Assembly: GCF_000021805.1 (NCBI RefSeq) | Contig: NC_011726.1 | Location: forward strand, 2,884,097 to 2,948,096 | Length of the DNA stretch: 64,000 bases | Source of the DNA: Rippkaea orientalis PCC 8801 | GTDB lineage: Bacteria; Cyanobacteriota; Cyanobacteriia; Cyanobacteriales; Microcystaceae | Direction: 5' to 3' | In this document: positions 26,666-35,410 of the stretch, in pieces | Numbering within the stretch: the stretch's first letter is position 1 | Layout: each line of letters opens with the position of its first letter | Made by a program: the position numbers and the translations under genes | The notes under the pieces: generated by a model | The model's database searches: none | What the model was told of the DNA's origin: nothing | What the model saw: the letters and a program-made list of their open reading frames with translations, nothing else

Positions 26666-27391
26666 CTAAACTTGAACAAAATTGAAAAAAGCGTCTTTAG
26701 CAGCAGCTTGTTCAGCCATTTTCTTAGAACGTCCCTCACCTGATCCTAATTTACGATTTTGTAGCCATACTTCTGCTAAAAAATAAGGTTGCTCTGTCGG
26801 TAAAGATTTAATCGTTTGTACTCGATATTCTGGTAACAGTTTATATTGTGCCTGAGTCCATTCTTGTACTGCATCTTTATAGTTTTGACGAGCCGGATCT
26901 TGTCGAATTTCTTCCGCTTTTACTTTCAATAGTTCATCGAGCCAAGGACGTATTAATTCCATCGTGTGGGTACTCAAATAAAGAGCTCCTAGAACCGCTT
27001 CAAAGGCATCAGCTAAACGAGAAACTCTGCCCACTTTGTCCTTAGCAGCACTATCAGAAACCAACAGATAACTTTCGAGGGTAAAACTATCAGCCAATTC
27101 AGCTAACGTGCGATCGCTCACCATCATGGATCGCAGCGCAGCAAATTCCCCAACAGGGGCGTTAGGATAGGTTTCTAAGAGTAATTCAGCCGCCGCGAGT
27201 CTAATGACAGAATCGCCTAAAAATTCCAGTTGTTGGTAATTTTTTTCCTGAGAGATAGTTGGATGGGTTAGGGCTAAATCTAACCAGAAATAGTTAACAG
27301 GTGACTGTTCAGATAGTCCCAGTTTTTGGATTAAGGTTCGTAATTGTTTGTCTCGTCGCGGATCACTAAAAGTCATCGGAAATTCCATCAA
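26666..27391 (-). CDS. rnc: ribonuclease III
   Basis: 241 residues. Catalytic RNase III domain with the signature QLEFLGDSVIRLAAAELL (acidic residues on E and D), second acidic cluster DAFEAVLGALYL, and a C-terminal double-stranded RNA-binding domain (YKDAVQEWTQAQYKLLPEY to KKMAEQAAAKDAFFNF). It cleaves double-stranded RNA in rRNA and mRNA processing. The start overlaps the end of the FkbM methyltransferase gene by 4 bases, an unusual coupling. Cyanobacteria often have extra rnc-like genes; I cannot tell whether this is the only one. Confidence 0.93.
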   Translation of the reverse strand: MMEFPMTFSDPRRDKQLRTLIQKLGLSEQSPVNYFWLDLALTHPTISQEKNYQQLEFLGDSVIRLAAAELLLETYPNAPVGEFAALRSMMVSDRTLAELADSFTLESYLLVSDSAAKDKVGRVSRLADAFEAVLGALYLSTHTMELIRPWLDELLKVKAEEIRQDPARQNYKDAVQEWTQAQYKLLPEYRVQTIKSLPTEQPYFLAEVWLQNRKLGSGEGRSKKMAEQAAAKDAFFNFVQV

Positions 27392-28104
27392 AGATCAAGA
27401 TTATAGGCATAAAAATTTCCCGTTGTTGCAGAAAATAAAGGATCTTTAAAGGGGACAAATTCAACTTTAAACCGCAAGGAAGTCAAACAATCTGCTAACA
27501 TACCAAGCGAATAGTGTTGATAGCCTTTGACTTTACCAATCTCAGGAATTTGATCCATTAAATGATATTCTCCTGTAATAAATCGAACTTGTTTAAGCTT
27601 TTGAGAAGTTAATAAAATGGGAAATTCACTACCTTCACAGTCAAGTTTTAAGATATCAATGATTTCGTCACCCACAACTCGATCAAAAGGAATGGTTTCT
27701 ACTGCTTTTCCTTGTTGCCCAAAAACCGAAGGGGTTCCCGTATTTAGGGTATCGTTATTAACGGGATCGGGTCCATCTGGGTCCATCAAGAAAAAGGATG
27801 TCAAAAACAGTTGCTCATCCTTCGATTGATCAGAACGCCACACGGCTTGATTACTTAAAGTAACTGATGTATTTTTCAAATTCAATTGCGCTAATTCATA
27901 GTTTTCAGGATAGGGTTCAAAGGCTAGAATATGCCTAGCTCCTCGTTGCCAACATAAATAAGAAAATAATCCGATATGACAGCCAACGTCAATAATACGA
28001 GTATCTGAGCCTAACTTTTCTGGGATGCGGTATTCGTTGTCTTGCCAAATGTATTTTTGAAAAATGGCATCGCTCGTATTGGGACGTAGCTTAAAATTCG
28101 ACAT
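27388..28104 (-). CDS. FkbM family methyltransferase
   Basis: 238 residues. SAM-binding motif I is IIDVGCHIGLFSYLCWQRGA, with AFEPYPENYELAQLNLK as post-I; then the FkbM-domain stretch VETIPFDRVVGDEIIDILKLDCEGSE and GEYHLM. Members O-methylate sugars or natural products. The gene stop overlaps the rnc start by 4 bases. Upstream on the same strand lie another methyltransferase, a decayed glycosyltransferase and a GT4 gene, pointing to glycan or glycolipid modification. Confidence 0.85.
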   Translation of the reverse strand: MSNFKLRPNTSDAIFQKYIWQDNEYRIPEKLGSDTRIIDVGCHIGLFSYLCWQRGARHILAFEPYPENYELAQLNLKNTSVTLSNQAVWRSDQSKDEQLFLTSFFLMDPDGPDPVNNDTLNTGTPSVFGQQGKAVETIPFDRVVGDEIIDILKLDCEGSEFPILLTSQKLKQVRFITGEYHLMDQIPEIGKVKGYQHYSLGMLADCLTSLRFKVEFVPFKDPLFSATTGNFYAYNLDL

Positions 28105-28126
28105 ATCTCTGAGACTTGCTAACTAT

Positions 28127-28891
28127 TTACTTCATTTTACGATAGCAACGAGTAGTTATGTTATAAGGGTGAAAAATTTCTAAGAAATTTTGTTGAAGTG
28201 CGATAAAAAATTCATCTATTAGATGAGGATCATCAAGATGAAAAGGAAATTCTTGGTTATGTCCTTTGAAAAAATGCCAATTAATAATCATTTTTCCTTG
28301 GGAGGAAAGAATCTGTTTAAATGTCAACACTTGTTGACTAGGTGCTGCCAAATGTTCTAAAACATCAAAACAAATTATCGTATCAAATATTTGTTTATCG
28401 GGAATTTCTGAACAATATTCTATTTTTTGTTCAAGTCCCATTTGATTAACTCTGTATTTGACAAAATCGATGTTTCGTGGGTTAATATCACAATAGATAA
28501 CTTGTTGCACTTGAGGGCATAGAGCAGCCGCAATAGAATGGGTTCCAATACCTCCTCCAAAATCTAATACTTGACCTTGAACGTTATCAGCAATAAGGCG
28601 TAAAGTATCGCCAATATAATCTTGACTTCCTAAATGCCAAGCTGCCAAATCAAATAGATACAAATCTCCTACGCGATCACGATAAAATTCTTCAGTTTTT
28701 TGCCAATCAAAATCTTTATTACCTAATTCTCCTAATTGCTTTTGTCCTGATTTAAGAAAGTTGTCTAACAATTCCTTGTCAATTTGAAGAAACTGTTCAA
28801 GGTGTTTTTTTACATTAAAACAATCTTGCCAATAGGCATTTAAAAAAGATGGCTTGGGTAAGGAATACATAGGAGGTTCATGTTTAGTCAA
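28127..28891 (-). CDS. class I SAM-dependent methyltransferase
   Basis: 254 residues with motif I VLDFGGGIGTHSIAAALCPQ, motif II YCDINPRNIDFVKYRV and motif III FDTIICFDVLEHLAAPSQQV, a Methyltransf_11/23-type fold. A helical N-terminal lead of about 85 residues precedes it. Spaced 22 bases from the FkbM gene, so likely co-transcribed with it and rnc. Substrate unknown; the glycosyltransferase context favours a sugar or lipid. Confidence 0.78.
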   Translation of the reverse strand: MTKHEPPMYSLPKPSFLNAYWQDCFNVKKHLEQFLQIDKELLDNFLKSGQKQLGELGNKDFDWQKTEEFYRDRVGDLYLFDLAAWHLGSQDYIGDTLRLIADNVQGQVLDFGGGIGTHSIAAALCPQVQQVIYCDINPRNIDFVKYRVNQMGLEQKIEYCSEIPDKQIFDTIICFDVLEHLAAPSQQVLTFKQILSSQGKMIINWHFFKGHNQEFPFHLDDPHLIDEFFIALQQNFLEIFHPYNITTRCYRKMK

Positions 28892-28954
28892 GACTTGCTT
28901 ATCTTACCATAGTTAGGCACTAAGGGAAAACCTATTTTAATTTGCTTTGAAAAA

Positions 28955-29495
28955 CTATTGAATATCCAGATCGACGCACGCTTCAGCCAATCTCTGAAAA
29001 ATCCATGACACCCCATTTTGCAAAGTTCCCATCGAAGCATAAATCAGGGGTTTTCCTGTTAATTTCTCATAGGGAAAAGGGATAGATTCTGGACTTACCA
29101 TCGGAATGAAAGGTCTGGTAAAATGAAACCAATCGGGTAACTCTTTTCGGGGAAATTCAAGCACGGCAGGTTGTTGACTCACTTGAGCTAAGAAAGAATA
29201 GGCTTCAGTTAGATTGGACAAAAGTGGTAGATTCCATCGCTGATGATAGTCATTTATCAATTCTCGCTGCGATTTTTCAAGAAAATTGAGCAGTTAACTT
29301 TTTGTTGCTTCCCTTTGGTAGATCAGATTTACCGATCACCTGAAATTCTAGTTGTGCGGCCGTAACTCTGTCTCGTTCGTCTTCAATGTTAATGATACTA
29401 ACGCGGTGGCCTCGTCATTTTAATTCACACCCTAGCGTTATAAACTGGTTCAGATGACTGGGAGCAGAAGGACAAATAACGCCGAAATGAGTCAT
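28955..29495 (-). pseudogene. decayed UGT/CrtX-like glycosyltransferase
   Basis: The N-terminal piece starts at 29495 (MTHFGVICPSAPSHLNQF), has a premature stop after ITLGCELK, continues as RGHRVSIINIEDERDRVTAA and then breaks off. An open piece at 28955-29260 carries the middle of the same family (MINDYHQRWNLPLLSN, PFIPMVSPESIPFPYEKL, GKPLIYASMGTLQNG). The C-terminal nucleotide-sugar half is absent. So the gene has a stop, an internal deletion or frame change, and loss of its end. The intact relative would be a macrolide- or zeaxanthin-type glycosyltransferase. Confidence 0.75.
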
Positions 29496-29502
29496 TTTTG
29501 GG

Positions 29503-30567
29503 TTATTTTTTTAACTCGATAAACCATTTTTCAAAGCGATCGCCAAAAGCATTTAAGGAATACTCCTGTTCGGCTTGTTGGCGACAACGATGGCGAGAAA
29601 TTGTATCAATCCGTTCTATATTGGCCACTAAGGCGGTAATATTATCGGGTTCGACTAAAAACCCTGTTTCTCCCTCTCGAACCATTTCGGCTGGTCCCCC
29701 GCGACGATAGGCGATGATCGGGACTCCACAGGCTAAGGCTTCCATGACTACATTCCCGAAGGCTTCTACCCAACGGGGAGTCATCAATAGGGCTCGACAC
29801 CGACCCAATTGTTCTTGTAATTCAAAGGTACTTAAAAACCCTTGATAATCAACAGGAGCGTGGGGATAATCTTGACTAATTTGTTGCCAGTAAGATTTAT
29901 CCTCCATTTTACCAAAAATTTTCAGAGGAATCCCCGTTATTTGAGCAGCCGCTACGGCATCTTCTAGGCCTTTCTCGGGAGCAATGCGACCGACCCATCC
30001 TAAACTCTCTCCGGGGTCTAGGCAGCATTGGTAGAGGGATAGATCTAACCCATTACCTAGGATACGACAAGAGGCAGCAAAGGGAAAGGTTTCGGCTTGA
30101 ATTTTGCTATGAACTCCGATGGTTTTTGGAAAGTTCTGGGCTACCTGAGTTATGATTTGATCAAAGGCGGGATTAATTGATGACATACTCACTAAGTGAG
30201 CAATAGGACGCTTAAAAAAGGGCGTTAGGTAAAAAGGCAGCCAATCATAGGCAAAATTGGTGATTATATCGTAATTATATTGAATAGTGCGCGCATAATC
30301 CCACATATTCCCCAAAACAGAATTATGCAGGAGAGCGATCGAGTTTCTCCGTCGTTCTGCTTGCGCCATTTGTTGGCACTGTCCAGCTATTTGAATTAAG
30401 TCAATATTGGGCAAAATTGAGCTTTCTGGAGCCAAAACCGTCACCTGATGGCCGCGGCGATTCATCTCAATGGCTAGATTTTTTAAGGTTAATTCAACTC
30501 CTCCCCCAATACCCGAACCAAGAGAACCGACAGGGGTTGAGATGAACAATAATTTTAACATTATCAA
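29503..30567 (-). CDS. GT4 family glycosyltransferase
   Basis: 354 residues of GT-B fold. The N-terminal Rossmann start has the glycine-rich SLGSGIGGGVELTLKNLAIE, followed by MNRRGHQVTVLAP. The C-terminal half has SLGWVGRIAPEKGLEDAVAAA and the GT4 motif EAFGNVVMEALACGVPIIAYRRGG. It transfers a sugar from a nucleotide donor; the acceptor is unknown. It stops 7 bases before the start of the decayed glycosyltransferase and heads the glycosyl/methyl-transfer group down to rnc. A divergent DUF3119 gene begins 23 bases away. Confidence 0.85.
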   Translation of the reverse strand: MIMLKLLFISTPVGSLGSGIGGGVELTLKNLAIEMNRRGHQVTVLAPESSILPNIDLIQIAGQCQQMAQAERRRNSIALLHNSVLGNMWDYARTIQYNYDIITNFAYDWLPFYLTPFFKRPIAHLVSMSSINPAFDQIITQVAQNFPKTIGVHSKIQAETFPFAASCRILGNGLDLSLYQCCLDPGESLGWVGRIAPEKGLEDAVAAAQITGIPLKIFGKMEDKSYWQQISQDYPHAPVDYQGFLSTFELQEQLGRCRALLMTPRWVEAFGNVVMEALACGVPIIAYRRGGPAEMVREGETGFLVEPDNITALVANIERIDTISRHRCRQQAEQEYSLNAFGDRFEKWFIELKK

Positions 30568-30590
30568 TCAATTGTCAGAGGTTTTGTCGC

Positions 30591-31046
30591 TTGTTACCTG
30601 AAATGTTATCTTTTAACAAGACGATTTATTATACTCAATTTCCTATGACATCTGTTACTTCATCTTCTAGTGCTAACCAAACGGTTGAACTGTCTCCGAG
30701 TTATACCATTCCTTTAGTTCTGATTGGAGTCTCTATTCCTCTGCTTTTGGTGCAACCTTGGGTGAGTTTACCGTTAGCATTGTTTGGTCTATTTCTGTTG
30801 TTTCAAACAGTGGCAATTCGTTTACAATTTACCCCAACTGACCTAGATGTTTATCGCTCTAACCAATTAATTCGACGGTTTCCCTATACAGAATGGACGA
30901 ATTGGCGAATTTTTTGGACTCCATTTCCTATTTTATTTTATTTCCGAGAAGTCAAGAGTATTCATTTTTTACCGATTATTTTCGATCCCAAAACCTTAAA
31001 AACTTGCTTAGAGCAATATTGTCCCCTTGATGACTCGAATCTCTAA
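30591..31046 (+). CDS. DUF3119 family membrane protein
   Basis: 151 residues from 30591, or about 133 from the ATG at 30645 (TSVTSSSSANQTVELSPSY), which I consider more likely. Two adjacent hydrophobic segments (SYTIPLVLIGVSIPLLLVQP, WVSLPLALFGLFLLFQTVAI) precede a soluble domain (LTPTDLDVYR-like, FPYTEWTNWRIFWTPFPILFYF). The family occurs across cyanobacteria and chloroplast lineages with no assigned role. It is followed by the DUF3086 gene on the same strand. Confidence 0.75.
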   Translation: MLPEMLSFNKTIYYTQFPMTSVTSSSSANQTVELSPSYTIPLVLIGVSIPLLLVQPWVSLPLALFGLFLLFQTVAIRLQFTPTDLDVYRSNQLIRRFPYTEWTNWRIFWTPFPILFYFREVKSIHFLPIIFDPKTLKTCLEQYCPLDDSNL

Positions 31047-31116
31047 AACCATCAAGCAATGGGCTAACTCGGATTAAGATACTGTAATATAGGATTTTTT
31101 AAGAGCAATAGGTTTC

Positions 31117-32259
31117 ATGAATGCAGACGATTCCCCAACGCTAAAACCTGAATTAACGACTGATTTACCAGAAGATTTAGTCAATAGTCCCCTTTCTGTC
31201 GCAGAAACTAGCGATATCTCTACAGACGTTGCTAAAGCTGAGGAAGAAACCAATATTATTGAAGTCCCTGTTATCCCTTCATCTACTGTTCCATCGCTAG
31301 ACACTCAAGTTCAGTCCCTAGAACAACAAAAACAAACCCTGATCATAGAGATCGAAGAATTAAAAGCTCGTAAAAATCAGGTTATCTCGGAGCAAACACA
31401 AGAGATTCAGCAAGCTATTAGCTTGATGGTCAAAGAAGGGTTAAAAGAGCTGGAACAGCAAAAACAAGCCCTAGAAATCGCCATTGAAAAACTCGAACGC
31501 CGTCGAGAACGCATCAAAGAGGAAATGCGAACAACTTTTGCGGGAGTTTCCCAAGACTTAGCGATTCGGGTACAGGGGTTTAAAGACTATCTCGTCGGTA
31601 GTTTACAGGATTTAGCGGCGGCGGCAGAACAGTTGGAATTATCGACAAATACCCCTATAATTCCCCCCCCAGAACCCATCTCACCCCCGCTTAGCAGTTC
31701 TTCAACTATTCCCCTAGCACCCCAACAATTTGAGGCACAAACTCGCAAAATTCAACGTATATTAGAACAATATCGCAATAATCCCGATTACTATGGACCC
31801 CCATGGCAACTGCGCCGTACCTTTGAACCTATCCACGCAGAACGGGTACAGGATTGGTTTTTTAGCCAAGGAGGACGAGGCTCCATTCGGTCGATGGGAA
31901 CCCGATTACAGAACATTTTAATCGCTTCTTCGGTGATTTCCGTCCTGAATGAGCTTCATGGCGATCGCCTACGCTGTCTCATCCTTGCCAATAGTCCCGA
32001 ACGATTGGGAGAATGGCGACGAGGACTACAAGACTGTTTAGGCATCTCTCGCGGGGATTTTGGTCCAGAACGGGGTATTGTGCTGTTTGAATCTTCCGAT
32101 GCGTTGGTACTGAAAGCAGAACGGTTGCTGGAGGATAAATTGATTCCCTTGGTGATTATTGACGAAACCGAAGAACAAATCGAAGTCTCTCTGCTGCAAT
32201 TTCCCCTATGGCTGGCATTTGCAAGAGATCCGCAACAAATGTCGAGCTATTTGTATTAA
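31117..32259 (+). CDS. DUF3086 family coiled-coil protein
   Basis: 380 residues. An acidic N-terminus (1-60), a long coiled coil (about 65-150; QSLEQQKQTLIIEIEELKAR, ELEQQKQALEIAIEKLERRR), a proline-rich linker (180-205), and a C-terminal DUF3086 domain (about 215-375; RIQRILEQYRNNPDYYGPPW-like and WFFSQGGRGSIRSMGTRLQN). Confined to cyanobacteria, function unknown. Possibly co-transcribed with the upstream DUF3119 gene and with plsY 38 bases downstream. Confidence 0.82.
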   Translation: MNADDSPTLKPELTTDLPEDLVNSPLSVAETSDISTDVAKAEEETNIIEVPVIPSSTVPSLDTQVQSLEQQKQTLIIEIEELKARKNQVISEQTQEIQQAISLMVKEGLKELEQQKQALEIAIEKLERRRERIKEEMRTTFAGVSQDLAIRVQGFKDYLVGSLQDLAAAAEQLELSTNTPIIPPPEPISPPLSSSSTIPLAPQQFEAQTRKIQRILEQYRNNPDYYGPPWQLRRTFEPIHAERVQDWFFSQGGRGSIRSMGTRLQNILIASSVISVLNELHGDRLRCLILANSPERLGEWRRGLQDCLGISRGDFGPERGIVLFESSDALVLKAERLLEDKLIPLVIIDETEEQIEVSLLQFPLWLAFARDPQQMSSYLY

Positions 32260-32297
32260 TCGCTAAATTAACTGATCAAAAAACAAGATGAGGGACT

Positions 32298-32951
32298 ATG
32301 GCTTGGGCAATTAGTGGATTATTGGTTATTTTAGGCTATTTACTCGGTTCAATTCCAACAGGATATCTGATGGTACGCGCTCTCAAAGGCATCGATATTC
32401 GAGAACAGGGGTCAGGTTCCACGGGAGCCACTAATGTCCTGCGAACCGTGGGAAAAACGGCTGCGATCGCCGTTCTAATCATCGATATGCTCAAGGCCAT
32501 GGTAGCCGTCGGTGGGGTCAAATTGCTCTATTTTGGGGTTCCCTCAGCCATAGTCCCCCTAGACTGGAAACCCTGGTTAATCGTGACGGTAGCGAGCGCG
32601 GCTATTCTAGGTCACAGTAAGTCCATTTTTCTCAATTTTACCGGGGGTAAGTCCGTGGCCTCTAGTTTGGGGGTTTTGCTGGTTTTAAACCCCTTAGTAG
32701 CTCTAGGAGCCCTGGCTAGTTTTCTGTTTATGTTGGGGATTACTCGGATTGTTTCTCTCAGTTCTATTACAGGAGCGATCGCGGTTAATCTTTTAATGTT
32801 AGTACTCCATCAACCCTTAGCCTATATTCTATTTGCTATTTTAGCGGGCATTTATGTTATTGTTCGTCATAAAACAAATATTAGTCGAATCCTTCAAGGA
32901 ACTGAACCAAAAATCGGACAAAAATTGACAGAAGAAGCGGAAACCGTTTAG
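32298..32951 (+). CDS. plsY: acyl-phosphate glycerol-3-phosphate acyltransferase
   Basis: 217-residue membrane enzyme that uses acyl-phosphate to acylate glycerol-3-phosphate, the first step of phospholipid and glycolipid synthesis. The three PlsY motifs are visible: GSIPTGYL near the start with GSGSTGATNVLRTVGK (about 38-53), ILGHSKSIFLNFTGGKSVASSLG in the middle, and VIVRHKTNISRILQGTEPK at the end. Five or so membrane segments. Normal length. Confidence 0.95.
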   Translation: MAWAISGLLVILGYLLGSIPTGYLMVRALKGIDIREQGSGSTGATNVLRTVGKTAAIAVLIIDMLKAMVAVGGVKLLYFGVPSAIVPLDWKPWLIVTVASAAILGHSKSIFLNFTGGKSVASSLGVLLVLNPLVALGALASFLFMLGITRIVSLSSITGAIAVNLLMLVLHQPLAYILFAILAGIYVIVRHKTNISRILQGTEPKIGQKLTEEAETV

Positions 32952-32973
32952 TTAAGTAGTCGTGCAAAATTAA

Positions 32974-33375
32974 TGACCTAGTTGAGAGAAGCAACAGGCA
33001 ACAGTACTCAGTTAGATCCTCTAGACTATGGTAACTTAATTGAGGAATTAGAAGCATTGGTTAGATCAGAAACAAAGAGCTGTTGCTAGTTTTTTAGAAC
33101 AGGTTATTAGACATTTGTTGCTCTATCAATATTGGACAGCACAGTATGATTATAATGCTAATCACTGGGAAGCAAAAATTATTAGTTTTCGTAATCAAAT
33201 TAATAACTATTTAACCACTAATTTGCATAAGTATTGACAAGAGAGATTAGAGTCAATTGACGACGATGCAAGAGACTATGTTAAAGCCAAAACTCAGTTA
33301 AATAATTTACCAAAAGTCTGTCTTTATAGTTTAGGACAGTTATTAGATAAAACTTGGCTACCGTCAATAATCTGA
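32974..33375 (+). pseudogene. DUF29 family pseudogene
   Basis: Recognisable DUF29 sequence in pieces: LDPLDYGNLIEELEAL in one frame, a frame change near 33060, then VIRHLLLYQYWTAQYDYNAN and HWEAKIISFRNQINNYLTTN in the next frame, an in-frame TGA, and finally LPKVCLYSLGQLLDKTWLP. The apparent ATG at 32974 is followed by a stop at codon 3. At least two stops and one frameshift make it non-functional. DUF29 genes are plentiful in cyanobacteria and tend to decay. Confidence 0.8.
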
Positions 33376-33493
33376 AGAGGACTAACTTCGATAGAAACAT
33401 AATTTTACCTCAAAAAAAACAAATAATCTTAATCTTTTTGAGCATCTTATTGATATACTAGATAACTGAGCCATTAATCATAATAATAACTAC

Positions 33494-34234
33494 ATGGATG
33501 ACATTCCAGAGGCATTAAGAGAAGCTTCAACCTCCAATCCGATGTCGCGTCAGACATCAGGATTATTGATGGTGGGAGGATTAAGCATAGGAGTCCTAAT
33601 CGTCATAGGAGGACTGGTTTTAATGCGTCCTGGTTCCCAACCTGTCCCGACAACTCCTGTAACGACAACCCCAGAACCTGTCTCAAGTCCTTCTCCTGAA
33701 CCTGTAGACAATATTTTGGGACATTTACCCTATAAAGAGGCTTCTTTATCCCAATTAAAAGCCATTACCCCCGATGGACGCATTAAATTGCGCTTAACTG
33801 CTGCGGATGAGTTTCTCAAAATGCAAGCCGCCGCGCGATCGCAAGGAGTGATTTTAGCTCCAATTTCGGGATTTAGGACAGTTAACGAGCAAAATTACTT
33901 ATTTTTTGAAGTTCAACGACAACGCAATCAAAATCCCAGCAAACGAGCCGAAGTGAGTGCGCCTCCTAACTATAGCGAACACCATACAGGGTATGCTATT
34001 GATATTGGCGATGGTAAAGCTCCAGGAACTAATCTTACTCCAAGTTTTGAGAACACGGCTGCCTTTAATTGGTTACGCAATAATGCAGCTAAATACAGTT
34101 TTGAGCTATCCTTTCCCCCGAATAACCCCCAAGGAATTAGTTATGAACCGTGGCACTGGCGATATGTGGGAGATCAAGATAGTTTAGAAACATTTTATAA
34201 AGCAAGAAACTTACAACAAAAACCTTCAAACTAA
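33494..34234 (+). CDS. membrane-anchored D-alanyl-D-alanine carboxypeptidase, VanY/M15B
   Basis: 246 residues. A cytosolic lead, one membrane helix (about 24-45), a Pro/Thr linker (50-75) and a periplasmic M15 peptidase domain. Zinc motif SEHHTGYAIDIGD (SxHxxGxAxD pattern) and EPWHWRYVG (HWRY pattern) carry the ligands and catalytic residues. It trims D-Ala from peptidoglycan peptides. Vancomycin resistance should not be inferred: such genes are ordinary cell-wall enzymes in cyanobacteria. The SWIM protein follows 23 bases later. Confidence 0.87.
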   Translation: MDDIPEALREASTSNPMSRQTSGLLMVGGLSIGVLIVIGGLVLMRPGSQPVPTTPVTTTPEPVSSPSPEPVDNILGHLPYKEASLSQLKAITPDGRIKLRLTAADEFLKMQAAARSQGVILAPISGFRTVNEQNYLFFEVQRQRNQNPSKRAEVSAPPNYSEHHTGYAIDIGDGKAPGTNLTPSFENTAAFNWLRNNAAKYSFELSFPPNNPQGISYEPWHWRYVGDQDSLETFYKARNLQQKPSN

Positions 34235-34257
34235 CAATTTAATCGTTTAAATAAAAG

Positions 34258-35121
34258 ATGACTATAGCAAACGTTCCTAATAATGATCCTAACCTACTTG
34301 AACAAGAATGGTGGGTAAAAAGATGGCTAGAATTGTTGGATTCTTATCGGTTTAAAAAACGATTAGAACGAGCTAGACTTTACGCTAGAGAAGGGAATAT
34401 TTTAAGTATTGAGTTTAAAGATGCTCAAGTCTTAGCCAAAGTTCAAGGCAGTGAAGCCGAACCCTATCAAGTGTCTCTATCTTTAGTTCCTTTTAGTGAT
34501 GAAGATTGGAGCTATATTATTGAAAGTTTATCTGAAAAAGCAATTTTTTCGGCTCAATTATTGGCGGGAGAAATGCCAGAAAATATTGAGCAAGTTTTTA
34601 TTCAAAATGGTTTAAACGTTTTTCCGTTTACGCTATCGGATATTCATTCCCGTTGTACTTGTCCTGATAAAGCTAATCCCTGTAAACATATTGGAGCAAT
34701 TTATTATCAATTAGCCGATCGATTTAGTGAAGATCCCTTTATTATTTTTCAATTACGGGGAAGATCAAAAGATCAGATTTTACAAGCTTTGCGTGAGTTA
34801 CGTCTTAAACAACTTGCGGAACAAGACAACACGAATTCATCAACAATAGAAGAAAATGTTGAGCAACAAACCGAAAACCTAAAACCGATAGAAGATGAAT
34901 ATCAATCTTTAAACCTGCAAAAATTTTGGCAATATGATCATCCCTTAGATTCATCCTTAGTTGTAATTGTTCCTCCCCCAGATAATCAAACGGTTTTAGA
35001 TGTTTTAGGACGACTCCCTCTATCCCATGAAGAAGCACAACTGGTAAAACAATATTTACAACAAGTTTATCAAACCGTTAGCCAACAAGCAGTAATAAAA
35101 GCCTTAAATTCTGAGACTTAA
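34258..35121 (+). CDS. SWIM zinc-finger domain protein
   Basis: 287 residues. SWIM finger CTCPDKANPCKHIGAIYYQL at about 131-150 (CxCxnCxH). The N-terminal part WWVKRWLELLDSYRFKKRLE with RARLYAREGNILSIEF is typical of SWIM proteins that accompany SNF2 helicases; no helicase is adjacent here. An acidic Gln-rich linker and a C-terminal domain of unknown type (LQKFWQYDHPLDSSLVVIVP) follow. Probably DNA- or protein-binding; role unknown. Confidence 0.85.
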   Translation: MTIANVPNNDPNLLEQEWWVKRWLELLDSYRFKKRLERARLYAREGNILSIEFKDAQVLAKVQGSEAEPYQVSLSLVPFSDEDWSYIIESLSEKAIFSAQLLAGEMPENIEQVFIQNGLNVFPFTLSDIHSRCTCPDKANPCKHIGAIYYQLADRFSEDPFIIFQLRGRSKDQILQALRELRLKQLAEQDNTNSSTIEENVEQQTENLKPIEDEYQSLNLQKFWQYDHPLDSSLVVIVPPPDNQTVLDVLGRLPLSHEEAQLVKQYLQQVYQTVSQQAVIKALNSET

Positions 35122-35129
35122 TGATAAAT

Positions 35130-35294
35130 TCAAGTTGAACACTTTTGCCGAAATGTGGCAGATAATATCTCAGTATTACTAATTTTTTGCATAGCAACTG
35201 AAGAGGGTTTAATAACTACCCATAACCCCGTTTGGGGATCTCGATAGGTTTTAAAGGGGTTAGGCTTTAGATAATCGTTAGATGTTTCTGCCAT
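35130..35294 (-). CDS. 54-residue conserved-looking small protein
   Basis: A short frame from ATG at 35294 to TGA at 35130 encodes a hydrophilic peptide with a distinctive NPFKTYRDPQTGLWVVIK core. The composition is protein-like rather than random, and the frame fills the gap between the SWIM gene and the next minus-strand gene. I believe similar short proteins occur in cyanobacteria, but cannot verify this here. Confidence 0.55.
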   Translation of the reverse strand: MAETSNDYLKPNPFKTYRDPQTGLWVVIKPSSVAMQKISNTEILSATFRQKCST

Positions 35295-35410
35295 AGTAAT
35301 TACTGAGCTTTAGCTATTAGTAACCATTATACCCTAAGTAAGAATACAGAAAGTGATCGAGATCTCACCAATGCTGTGATCTTTATCACTGTCTACAGCA
35401 TACAATAGTA

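Noticed and set aside
33494-34234. Vancomycin resistance (VanY)
   Set aside because: Only the M15 fold is present, with no vanHAX or sensor genes; it is an ordinary cell-wall carboxypeptidase.
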